DNA of 8,964 bases from CANCDA01 sp043757205 (GCA_043757205.1 JAYVPU010000087.1:1-8964); one strand, 5' to 3'. Numbered from the stretch's first letter, positions 1-5,643 are shown. Notes: generated by a model from the letters alone, not told the origin. Numbers and translations are program-made.

Positions 1-83
1 GGGCGGCTCAGCGGGGCGTGGTGGCGGGGTTTGATGTGTGACTGGTGGTCATGGGTGACAACGAACTTGCCGCTGTAACCCAT
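1..83 (-). CDS. Possible 5' end of an unrecognised minus-strand gene, cut by the window edge
   Basis: An open frame begins with ATG at 83-81 and stays open to the left edge, giving 27 complete codons (MGYSGKFVVTHDHQSHIK...). Nearly all third codon positions are G or C, which favours real coding in a genome of this type. A GGAGG sequence lies on the minus strand at 100-96, but 12 nt from the ATG, which is long for a ribosome binding site. I recognise no motif; the visible part is rich in His, Pro and Arg. A competing reading is a plus-strand frame ending in TGA at 39-41 (...AAQRGVVAGFDV), also GC3-rich and equally short. Only sequence left of the window can decide. Confidence 0.3.
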   Translation of the reverse strand, partial: MGYSGKFVVTHDHQSHIKPRHHAPLSR

Positions 84-210
84 TGATTTTATTGACCTCC
101 ATTCTGCTACTACCCGCAGGCCAAACAGAGAAAAGAGACAGTCTCTGGGGTGAAAACGCTGAAATTGGGGCATTCAAGACCGTGGCTACCCGCAGCACTA
201 CAGGCCGGAA

Positions 211-227
211 CCCCGCGTGGCGCGGGG
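211..227. repeat. GC-rich hairpin, 7-bp stem
   Basis: CCCCGCG (211-217) and CGCGGGG (221-227) are perfect inverted repeats around a three-base loop (TGG). On the plus strand the stem is followed by ATTTC, only a weak U-tract, so at best it is a poor plus-strand terminator. It sits 16 bp from a second hairpin with its T-tract on the opposite strand, so the two could form a convergent terminator pair. Confidence 0.5.
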
Positions 228-240
228 ATTTCAGGCAAGA

Positions 241-270
241 AAAAGGGCCCGGAGATTATCCGAGCCCTTC
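241..270 (-). terminator. Probable intrinsic terminator, minus strand
   Basis: Arms 244-253 and 261-270 pair over ten positions with one mismatch (250:264) around a 7-nt loop. Read on the minus strand, the stem is followed by TTTTTC (245-240), so it would stop transcription running leftward. The transcript it serves is unclear, because no convincing minus-strand gene lies to its right before the mobile-element scar; the gene may have been lost. Confidence 0.5.
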
Positions 271-404
271 AATATGGTGGGCTGGCGTCAATTGAAAGAT
301 GACTTGAAACCTGCATAAATGCTTGGCTTCACAGTTTCCAATGTTCATTTGCCCCCCCGTTTGCCCCCCCACTTCTATTGGGTACATCCATTTGATCAAA
401 TTTT

Positions 405-437
405 CGTAAGTGCGTGGCCAACACACTAGGACTTACG
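405..437. repeat. Inverted repeat CGTAAGT / ACTTACG
   Basis: Perfect 7-bp arms at 405-411 and 431-437 are separated by 19 bp. They lie just upstream of the transposase remnant. They could be a remnant of an insertion-sequence end or a chance palindrome; I cannot tie them to a named element. Confidence 0.3.
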
Positions 438-473
438 CATTGATGCGCGCGGCGAATTCTGTTAGCTGGAGGG

Positions 474-690
474 TTGACTTGTGGTCAAACGCACTGGCTG
501 ATGAGAAAACCGACCCGCCCGCCACTCCAAGCCATCGATGACGACCTGTCTAATCCAACTCGCTCGCCTTGGGGGTTACCTGGCCCGTGCCTCGGACCCG
601 CCACCGGGCAACACTGTCATCTGGCGCGGCATGACCCGGTTGACCGATATCGTACTGGGCTTCTCACTCAGAGCGAAAAACTGTGGGTAA
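474..690 (+). pseudogene. IS4-family (IS50-like) transposase, C-terminal remnant with frameshift
   Basis: From 550 to the TAA at 688-690 the plus strand reads LIQLARLGGYLARASDPPPG, then NTVIWRGMTRLTDIVLGFSL and a short tail. The LARLGGYLARxxDPPPGNTVxWRGxxRLTDIxLG pattern matches the extreme C-terminus of IS4-type DDE transposases related to that of IS50/Tn5, where it closes the protein after the catalytic glutamate. The preceding piece (THWLMRKPTRPPLQAIDDDL, about 489-548) lies in another frame. The two join near 547-549 if one base is treated as an insertion, so there is a +1 frameshift. There is no start codon context and no catalytic DDE core, so the fragment is dead. The left limit is uncertain; 474 is simply the first ATG-like codon of the open frame. 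Family assignment is from pattern recall, not a search. Confidence 0.7.
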
Positions 691-701
691 CCTGCCCACA
701 G
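681..701. repeat. Perfect 7-bp inverted repeat at the IS/integrase junction
   Basis: CTGTGGG (681-687) and CCCACAG (695-701) flank a 7-nt loop containing the transposase-remnant stop codon. It lies exactly where transposase-like sequence gives way to integrase-like sequence, so it may derive from the terminal inverted repeat of the insertion sequence or mark the deletion join. No T-tract follows, so it is not a good intrinsic terminator. Confidence 0.4.
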
Positions 702-823
702 TCAAGCGCATCAGCGGCCACAAAAACCTGAGCATGGTCGAACGTTACAGCCACCAAAACGGCGCACACATTCAAAGTGCAATGGACAAGCTAACAGAGC
801 GTTACAAGTCAAAGACGAATTGA
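692..823 (+). pseudogene. Tyrosine recombinase (integrase), C-terminal remnant
   Basis: The frame from 692 to TGA at 821-823 encodes LPTVKRISGHKNLSMVERYS followed by HQNGAHIQSAMDKLTERYK. This is the final part of the catalytic domain of phage- and island-type tyrosine recombinases: the GHK histidine (box II) and the nucleophilic tyrosine in ERYSH, followed by the usual C-terminal helix. The core-binding domain, the catalytic Arg and the HxxR box are absent. Upstream, the same frame runs back only to a stop at 641-643 through sequence belonging to the transposase remnant. It is therefore a 5'-truncated pseudogene. It points toward, and ends about 110 bp from, the 3' end of tRNA-Lys, a typical position for an integrase of an element inserted in a tRNA gene. 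Confidence 0.8.
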
Positions 824-872
824 TTGAAAATTTCTGGCGCAATTACACAGAAATTACACAAATGCTTAGAAA

Positions 873-910
873 ACAAAAAAGCCTGCTATGGTTTAAGTAG
901 CAGGCTTTCT
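873..910 (-). terminator. Intrinsic terminator of tRNA-Lys
   Basis: AAAGCCTGCTA (878-888) and TAGCAGGCTTT (898-908) form a perfect 11-bp stem with a 9-nt loop. Read on the minus strand the stem runs into a T-tract (880-875), about 25 nt beyond the 3' end of the tRNA. It is a textbook terminator for the leftward tRNA transcript. The plus-strand side ends CTTTCT, so weak bidirectional action is possible. Confidence 0.85.
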
Positions 911-931
911 ATATCCCATAAGGGGAAAATT

Positions 932-1007
932 TGGTGGGACGTGCGGGGGTCGAACCCACGACAAACGGATTAAAAGTCCGCTGCTCTACCAACTGAGCTA
1001 ACGTCCC
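932..1007 (-). tRNA. tRNA-Lys (anticodon UUU)
   Basis: The minus strand folds into a standard cloverleaf. The acceptor stem is GGGACGT/ACGTCCC with discriminator A and an encoded CCA (934-932). The D arm is TAGCTCAGTTGGTAGAGCA, the anticodon loop CTTTTAA sits in a GCGGA/TCCGT stem and gives anticodon UUU, and the T arm contains TTCGACC. It decodes AAA and AAG lysine codons. The full length including CCA is 76 nt. Its 3' end faces the integrase remnant on the left, marking this gene as a likely integration site; the tRNA itself is intact. Transcription probably starts from a promoter overlapping the end of tcdA and stops at the hairpin at 873-910. Confidence 0.97.
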
Positions 1008-1050
1008 ATCACTGGTGAAACACTGTTTATGTTGTTCCGCCAAGCCTCAA

Positions 1051-1080
1051 ATTATAACTGTAAATTTCTCGCTTCTTCAA
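1051..1080 (-). promoter_or_regulatory. Sigma-70-type promoter for tRNA-Lys
   Basis: On the minus strand a consensus -10 hexamer TATAAT (1056-1051) lies 18 bp downstream of a TTGAAG -35 (1080-1075, four of six consensus bases). This predicts a start near 1044 and a leader of about 36 nt before the mature tRNA. The -35 hexamer overlaps the tcdA stop codon (1079-1077), so the tRNA has its own promoter although it follows tcdA closely. Confidence 0.65.
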
Positions 1081-1832
1081 GCGCGTTGAGAAATTTCATT
1101 CATCATCCACCCGGCTGCGCACTGACCAAACGTGGCCGTCACGGACACCAGTGAACCATAGCCACTACAGTTGAGGGAGCCATCACCTTCTACTGCGCAC
1201 GAGGCATCGGGCGGGCTCACTGCCTCACGACTGAAGACGCCGGCGATTCCCATTTTTTTACCGTCGCGTGCTGCACCGTGTTCTTTACGCAAGCGATAGC
1301 GGAGTTGGGCCAGCAGTGGGTCATGGGTGATGGTGCTTAAATCGTCAATGTCTACTTTGTGGGCCAAGCGCTTGCCACCGGCAGCGCCCACGGTGATGAA
1401 ACTGATTTTGTTGCGCAGTGCCCAGGCCGCCATGGCCGTCTTGGCGCGCACTTGGTCGCAGGCGTCAATGACACCGTCCACACCAGCGGGCAGCAAACCC
1501 GGCCAGTTGTCGGGCTCTACAAATTCTTCAATGCAATGGACTTCACAAGTGGTGTTAATCTGTGCGATGCGGTCTTGCATGGCCAGCACTTTGGCTTGCC
1601 CCAGTGTGGAATCCAGCGCATGAATTTGCCGATTGATATTGGATTCGGCGATGTGGTCCAAGTCGATCAAGGTCAAGCGCCCTACCCCGCTGCGCGCCAG
1701 GGCTTCCGCTGCCCAGGAGCCCACGCCGCCAATGCCGACCACTGCAATGTGCGCGGCCCGGATGCGCTGCGCACCGGGCATACCATACAGGCGGTCTAGC
1801 CCGCCAAAACGTCGTTCAACATCCATCAGCAT
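1077..1832 (-). CDS. tcdA: tRNA threonylcarbamoyladenosine dehydratase TcdA (CsdL/YgdL)
   Basis: TcdA is an E1-like, ATP-dependent enzyme that cyclises t6A at position 37 of ANN-decoding tRNAs to ct6A in the cytoplasm. In E. coli it works with the CsdA-CsdE sulfur relay. The 251-residue product has the ThiF/MoeB/E1 fold signature: the nucleotide-binding loop GIGGVGS at residues 33-39, an acidic residue after the second strand (LIDLD, 55-59), NINRQ at 65-69, a VIDACDQVRAK segment and the C-terminal GYGSLVSVTATFG. It resembles E. coli YgdL throughout (268 residues there). An upstream in-frame start at 1922 would put about 80 bases inside the preceding permease gene, so ATG 1832 (or 1826, MDVERRF) is preferred; neither has a strong ribosome binding site. 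It starts 10 nt after the permease stop, implying cotranscription. Its own substrate class includes tRNA-Lys(UUU), which is encoded next door. Confidence 0.93.
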   Translation of the reverse strand: MLMDVERRFGGLDRLYGMPGAQRIRAAHIAVVGIGGVGSWAAEALARSGVGRLTLIDLDHIAESNINRQIHALDSTLGQAKVLAMQDRIAQINTTCEVHCIEEFVEPDNWPGLLPAGVDGVIDACDQVRAKTAMAAWALRNKISFITVGAAGGKRLAHKVDIDDLSTITHDPLLAQLRYRLRKEHGAARDGKKMGIAGVFSREAVSPPDASCAVEGDGSLNCSGYGSLVSVTATFGQCAAGWMMNEISQRA

Positions 1833-1842
1833 GGCGCTTGGG

Positions 1843-2958
1843 TCATGCCATCTGCTCGATGCGCCAAGCTTGGTATTTGAAGGCCACAACGGCACCAGCA
1901 ATGATGGCGAAAAGCGCGACAAAACTGGTCAGACCCAAGGTGGCAATGCCGGACAAGCCCTGCCCCACCGTACAGCCCATGGCGGTGACGCCGCCCACAC
2001 CCATTAGCACGGCACCAACTAGGTGATTGCCCACATCCTCGGTGCTGCCAAAGCCCTCCCAGCGAAAGCTGCGTGTCCACAGAGCGTTGATGGTGGAACC
2101 CACGATGACACCCACCACGGAGACAATGCCCAGGGTGAGCACTTTGCTCTTGTCGCTGAAGAACAGCAACCAGTCCAGCGTGTAGGCCACGGGTGACACA
2201 AAGCTCAAGGCCTCTGCACGGCCTGAGTTGGTCGTTAAAAAGACCTCATTCAAGGTTTCAGGATGCTCTGCCACATAGCCCAGGTGCCCGCTGACCCACC
2301 ACATGGCGACGATGATGCCGCCAATGCCAAAGCCAGCCAGCAAATTGTCCGCTCGGCAAAATTCCGGGCCCATCAACGCCCAGGCGATGAGACTCCCACC
2401 GATGAGCAGCCCCAAAACAAGGCCGATGTCGGTAGGCTTTAAGCCCAAAACGGCAGCAAGCAGATGAGGCAGGTTGGCAACGGTGGTGAAATCAACGCTC
2501 ACCAGATCGACGGTCGCTACACGCGCCACGGCCGTAATGCCTTTGAGTGTGGCAAAGGCGGACAGGCCCAAGATCACCATCACGATCAAGGACTTGAGGT
2601 TGCCGCTGCCCACACGCACCAATGTTTTGCTGCCACAGCCTGAGGCCAGCACCATGCCAAAACCAAACAGTGCGCCACCCACAGCGCCCGAGAGCCAGAA
2701 CCAGCGGTTGCTGGCATGAATGGTCTTTGAAGCGTCAATCAGCCCGGCATAGGCCAACAAGGCAAAACCACCCATGGCCACGCCAATCGCCAACCCCCAC
2801 TGACGCATGCGCGTCCAGTCACCCATATTGACCACATCGCTGATGCCCCCCATGGTGCAGAAATGGGTGCGTTGGGTGATGGCGCCAAAGACGAGTGACA
2901 GCAAAAAAGTTGCTGCCAGGACTTGGGTGCTAAGAGAGTTGAGTTCGGCGACTTGCAT
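1843..2958 (-). CDS. yeeE: YeeE/YedE-family (TsuA-like) thiosulfate permease
   Basis: This is a 371-residue polytopic inner-membrane protein of the YeeE/YedE family, whose characterised member TsuA takes up thiosulfate by relaying it along conserved cysteines. Here the family cysteines sit at Cys34 (RTHFCTMGG), Cys108 (ASGCGSKTLVRVGSGNLKSL) and Cys329 (AMGCTVGQGLSG), in two pseudo-repeated halves; Cys201 (EFCRADN) is extra. About nine to ten hydrophobic segments are visible. Known partners are TusA-like sulfur carriers (YeeD), but none is encoded beside it; tcdA follows after 10 nt. The ATG at 2958 lies inside the right arm of a perfect 15-bp inverted repeat and has no recognisable ribosome binding site. 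It still gives the usual family N-terminus, and no later start fits before the first transmembrane segment. The substrate is inferred from the family; selenium-related or other sulfur-compound transport is possible. Confidence 0.88.
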   Translation of the reverse strand: MQVAELNSLSTQVLAATFLLSLVFGAITQRTHFCTMGGISDVVNMGDWTRMRQWGLAIGVAMGGFALLAYAGLIDASKTIHASNRWFWLSGAVGGALFGFGMVLASGCGSKTLVRVGSGNLKSLIVMVILGLSAFATLKGITAVARVATVDLVSVDFTTVANLPHLLAAVLGLKPTDIGLVLGLLIGGSLIAWALMGPEFCRADNLLAGFGIGGIIVAMWWVSGHLGYVAEHPETLNEVFLTTNSGRAEALSFVSPVAYTLDWLLFFSDKSKVLTLGIVSVVGVIVGSTINALWTRSFRWEGFGSTEDVGNHLVGAVLMGVGGVTAMGCTVGQGLSGIATLGLTSFVALFAIIAGAVVAFKYQAWRIEQMA

Positions 2959-2985
2959 GCCCGAATTTTAGGGCATGCAAGTCGC
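2948..2985. repeat. Perfect 15-bp inverted repeat over the permease start codon
   Basis: GCGACTTGCATGCCC (2948-2962) and GGGCATGCAAGTCGC (2971-2985) are exact inverted repeats with an 8-nt AT-rich loop. They lie between cpoB and the permease gene, and the permease ATG (2958-2956) is in one arm. No T-run follows on the minus strand, so it is not a normal intrinsic terminator. In the cpoB-permease transcript it would form a strong hairpin hiding the start codon, and could protect the upstream mRNA or limit permease translation. As DNA it could be a protein-binding palindrome. A smaller palindrome CTCTG-A-CAGAG adjoins it at 2985-2995. Confidence 0.75.
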
Positions 2986-2999
2986 TCTGACAGAGTCGT

Positions 3000-3779
3000 T
3001 TACTTAAGCCGAGTCAAGCGCTCTTTGGCTGCGGAAGCAGCTTCAGACTGGGGATAAGCCTTGATCAGGTCCTCCAACGTCTTTTTGGCCGCTTTGTTGT
3101 CTTTGAGTTCCAACTGGCAGTTGGCGATGGACAACACGGCCTCGGGCGCACGCAGGTGATCCGGTGCTTGAGCCAGCAAGGCGCGGAAGTTCAGCACGGC
3201 CTCTTTGTAGTCACGCATGGCGTAACGGGCATTGCCTAGCCAAAAGTTGGCGGACGGCACATAACCGCTTTGGGCATACCGCCTAATGAAGTCAAAGAAG
3301 GCCACTTGCGCAGCAGCAAAGTCACCCTTGCGAAAGACGGCCAGGGCCGATTCAAAGTCTCGCTTCTCAGCGGGGTCAGCTAAAAACTCACGCCCATCCA
3401 CAGTGACCTTGGTCGGTTCAATCTTGCGCAAACGATCATCCACGCCCTGCGCCACATCTTTTTGTTGACGCTGCAATTCGGACACGCTGCGGCTGAGCTC
3501 TTCGTTCTGACCCCGCATTTTTGACAGGTCAGCGCGCAAACTCTCAATCTGGTTTTGCAACTCCACCAAACCACGGCGCAGTTGCGCGCTCTCTTCCGAC
3601 GTACGGCGAGATTCGTCGGAGGTCTGGGTTTGGGCGTCTTTACGAACCGAATCGATCCGTTGGCGCAAATCCAGAATCGCCCGCCGCGCCTCATCGTCGT
3701 CAAACAATCCGGCGTGAGCCGCGCCCAGGGCCCAGCCTGACAACAAGACGGCTGCAATTCGCACACGCATGTTTTTCAT
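3000..3779 (-). CDS. cpoB: Cell division coordinator CpoB (YbgF), Tol-Pal system periplasmic protein
   Basis: CpoB is a periplasmic TolA-binding protein that, in E. coli, links Tol-Pal driven outer-membrane constriction with PBP1B-dependent peptidoglycan synthesis. The 259-residue product has a signal peptide (MKNMRVR, then a hydrophobic run, AHA|GLF cleavage after residue 23), a long charged coiled coil (about 27-120; trimerisation region in the family) and a C-terminal TPR domain (about 138-259; FESALAVFRKGDFAAAQ, PSANFWLGNARYAMRDY, EAVLSIANCQLELKDNK). I chose ATG 3779. A GTG at 3791 in the same frame adds only four residues and has no ribosome binding site, whereas GAG lies 7 nt before the ATG. 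It follows pal by 20 nt and is the normal last gene of tol-pal operons. Confidence 0.94.
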   Translation of the reverse strand: MKNMRVRIAAVLLSGWALGAAHAGLFDDDEARRAILDLRQRIDSVRKDAQTQTSDESRRTSEESAQLRRGLVELQNQIESLRADLSKMRGQNEELSRSVSELQRQQKDVAQGVDDRLRKIEPTKVTVDGREFLADPAEKRDFESALAVFRKGDFAAAQVAFFDFIRRYAQSGYVPSANFWLGNARYAMRDYKEAVLNFRALLAQAPDHLRAPEAVLSIANCQLELKDNKAAKKTLEDLIKAYPQSEAASAAKERLTRLK

Positions 3780-3799
3780 GGTGGAGCTCACTCGGCGGC

Positions 3800-4336
3800 T
3801 TAGCGGTAAGAAATTTCGGCCCGGCGATTTTTAGCCATGGACGCTTCGTCAGAGCCAGCAACCATCGGCTTTTCTTTGCCAAAGCTCACGGCCTCCAACT
3901 GGCTGTCGGCCACACCCAAGAGGACCAAGGCACGACGGACGGCTTCGGCACGTTTTTGGCCCAGTGCCAAGTTGTACTCACGACCACCACGCTCATCGGT
4001 ATGGCCTTCAATCACGACTTTGCGGTTCTTGTCGGCTTTGATCAGACGGGCATTGGACTCAACCAGAGGCTGAGATTCGGCCTTGATCGCGAAGCTGTCG
4101 TAATCAAAGTACACCAGTCGCGCGTTGACGGGCAAACTGTCGGTGGCAGACTTGCCCACTTCCAGCGGTTGCACATTGCTTTTGGCCATGGCGTTGTCCG
4201 CCGTTGAATTGGCGCTTTGGTCAGCCGTAGTCCCTGTACGGTCTTCAACCGGGGCTTTGTCCAACTTGACGGAAGAGCCGCATGCCGCCAGCAGCGCGGT
4301 GGCACCCAAAATCAAAATCCATTTTTTCATGTTCAT
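3800..4336 (-). CDS. pal: Peptidoglycan-associated outer-membrane lipoprotein Pal
   Basis: Pal anchors the outer membrane to peptidoglycan and partners TolB and TolA. The 178-residue product has a lipoprotein signal (KKWILILGATALLAAC, lipobox LAAC, acylated Cys19), a polar linker, and an OmpA-like peptidoglycan-binding domain from about residue 70 (VYFDYDSF, then GHTDERGGREYN at 111-122). Asp114 and Arg129 correspond to the residues that hold diaminopimelate in the family. The C-terminus ends KNRRAEISYR, as usual. A longer in-frame start at 4414 would run into tolB and spoil the signal peptide. ATG 4336 has a good AGGAG 8 nt upstream and gives the normal family length. The gene follows tolB by 25 nt. 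Confidence 0.97.
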   Translation of the reverse strand: MNMKKWILILGATALLAACGSSVKLDKAPVEDRTGTTADQSANSTADNAMAKSNVQPLEVGKSATDSLPVNARLVYFDYDSFAIKAESQPLVESNARLIKADKNRKVVIEGHTDERGGREYNLALGQKRAEAVRRALVLLGVADSQLEAVSFGKEKPMVAGSDEASMAKNRRAEISYR

Positions 4337-4344
4337 GTTGACAA

Positions 4345-4349
4345 CTCCT
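4345..4349 (-). promoter_or_regulatory. Ribosome binding site of pal
   Basis: AGGAG on the minus strand, 8 nt before the ATG at 4336. It is the clearest Shine-Dalgarno sequence in the tol block and decides the pal start in favour of the 178-residue product. Strong translation fits Pal, an abundant structural lipoprotein. Confidence 0.75.
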
Positions 4350-4361
4350 GTTAAATAAAAA

Positions 4362-5636
4362 TCAGTTGGCTTGCTTCTGAAACGGACTCCAATCCGGCTC
4401 CCGAATATCCCCACCCTTACCGGCCAAACGAGCTTTGATTTTGCCGTCCAATGTGCTGGTCATGAGCGCTTCTTTGTCCTGCTGCTTGGTGGCATACACG
4501 ATGAGGCGTCCATTGGGTGAAAAACTGGGGCTCTCGTCCGCCGTTGTGTCTGTGATGGCTATGGCCTGGCCCGTGGCAAACGACATTAAATGCAATTTGA
4601 AGGCACCGCTGATTCGGGAAATATAAGCCAGCCAACGGCCATCCGGGCTGATGGTGGGTGAAATGTTGTAGGTGCCGGTAAAGGTCACTCGCTCAGCCCC
4701 CCCCCCGCTTGCAGGCATGCGATAAATTTGCGGGCTTCCGCCCCTGTCACTCACAAAATAAATGCTGCTCCCATCGGGGGAATGAACCGGCTCGGTATCG
4801 ATGCTGGAGGATTGGGTCAAGCGACGCGGCTCGCCGCCATTCACATCAATGTTGTAGAGCTGGGAGCCGCCATCACGGCTGAGTGTGAGCGTCAGGGTGC
4901 GGCCATCAGGCGCCCAAGAGGGCGCACTGTTGGAGCCACGAAAATTGGCCACCAAACGGCGCTTGCCGGTCGCCACCGTATGCACATAGACCACCGGCTT
5001 ACGTGATTCAAAAGACACATAAGCCAACTGAGATCCATTGGGTGACCAGGCGGGAGAAATGATGGGCTCGGGGCTGCTCAGGGCTGACTGTGCGTTTTCT
5101 CCATCGGCATCGGCGACCCACAGGTCAAAGCGTTGCGAAGATTTCGTCACATAGGCGATACGGGTTGAGAAAACGCCTTTATCGCCGGTTAACTTCTCAT
5201 AAACGAAATCTGAAATTCGGTGCGCGGCGAGGCGTAAATCACCTTGCACAACGACGTAGCCGTCACGGCCAATGTCTTGACCACGAACCACGTCCCACAG
5301 GCGAAAACGCACGTCGTAACGGCCATCGGCCAGCCGCGTGACGCTGCCCGTGAGCAGCGAGTCGGCATTTTTTTGACGCCATACCGACATGTCGGGGCGC
5401 GCGCTTTCATCCAGTGAAGTACCAGCCACATCCACCAAGCGAAACTGGCCACTGCGCTCCAGATCGGCCTGCACAATTTGCGCAACTTTTTGAGGAGCTG
5501 CGTCCTCGCCCCGAAAGGGCGCAATGGCGATAGGCAACTGGGTCAGACCCACGCCTGAGACCTCCACACGAAACTGTGCCCAGGCCGGCAGACAGGCCAG
5601 GACGGCCATTAAAGTTAAAAAATAACGCTTCATCAT
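4362..5636 (-). CDS. tolB: Tol-Pal system beta-propeller protein TolB
   Basis: TolB is a periplasmic protein that binds Pal and TolA during outer-membrane constriction and is the entry partner for several colicins in enterics. The 424-residue product has a signal peptide (MMKRYFLTLMAVLACLPAWA, cleavage before Gln21), an N-terminal alpha/beta domain (about 21-160) and a C-terminal beta-propeller of WSPDG-type blades: PAWSPNGSQLAYVS, PSWAPDGRTLTLT, PVHSPDGSSIYFVS, PTISPDGRWLAYIS, PSFSPNGRLIVYAT. An upstream in-frame start at 5675 would overlap the glycosyltransferase stop and add a non-signal extension, so ATG 5636 (or 5633) is preferred. A run of ten G on the coding strand (4706-4697) encodes three glycines near residue 311; the frame is intact. 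Only 7 nt separate it from the upstream glycosyltransferase stop; tolA, the usual upstream neighbour, is absent. Confidence 0.96.
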   Translation of the reverse strand: MMKRYFLTLMAVLACLPAWAQFRVEVSGVGLTQLPIAIAPFRGEDAAPQKVAQIVQADLERSGQFRLVDVAGTSLDESARPDMSVWRQKNADSLLTGSVTRLADGRYDVRFRLWDVVRGQDIGRDGYVVVQGDLRLAAHRISDFVYEKLTGDKGVFSTRIAYVTKSSQRFDLWVADADGENAQSALSSPEPIISPAWSPNGSQLAYVSFESRKPVVYVHTVATGKRRLVANFRGSNSAPSWAPDGRTLTLTLSRDGGSQLYNIDVNGGEPRRLTQSSSIDTEPVHSPDGSSIYFVSDRGGSPQIYRMPASGGGAERVTFTGTYNISPTISPDGRWLAYISRISGAFKLHLMSFATGQAIAITDTTADESPSFSPNGRLIVYATKQQDKEALMTSTLDGKIKARLAGKGGDIREPDWSPFQKQAN

Positions 5637-5643
5637 GGCTTGA

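Larger units (their letters stand above)
84..473. other. Gene-free stretch with hairpins and short repeats
   Basis: I see no convincing gene here. The stretch contains a 13-bp palindrome at 134-146 (AGAGAC-A-GTCTCT), a 10-bp direct repeat CTACCCGCAG at 110-119 and 186-195, a GC-rich hairpin at 211-227, a terminator-like hairpin at 241-270, a tandem repeat of TTTGCCCCCCC at 348-358 and 360-370, and an inverted repeat at 405-437. Base use is uneven and the short open frames lack the GC-rich third positions of the real genes. With the mobile-element remnants that follow, it reads as the decayed edge of an inserted element. Confidence 0.55.

Noticed and set aside
83..295. 70-residue plus-strand open frame
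   Set aside because: Runs through both hairpins, low-quality codon use, no recognisable motif and no ribosome binding site.
257..391. 44-residue minus-strand open frame containing GGQTGGQ
   Set aside because: The Gly repeat comes from the tandem C-run, the frame ends inside the terminator hairpin, and third positions are not GC-biased.
841..860. Two copies of AATTACACA spaced 11 bp apart
   Set aside because: Only two short copies; too few for an iteron array or regulatory claim.
1359..1799. 146-residue plus-strand open frame
   Set aside because: Antisense shadow of tcdA, which has clear family motifs on the other strand.
1833..1922. N-terminal extension of tcdA to an ATG at 1922
   Set aside because: Would overlap about 80 bases of the permease gene and adds residues not found in the family.
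3521..4207. 228-residue plus-strand open frame
   Set aside because: Antisense to cpoB and pal, spanning their intergenic gap, with no motifs; a shadow of GC-rich coding DNA.
4337..4414. N-terminal extension of pal to an ATG at 4414
   Set aside because: Would overlap tolB and bury the lipoprotein signal; the ribosome binding site supports 4336.
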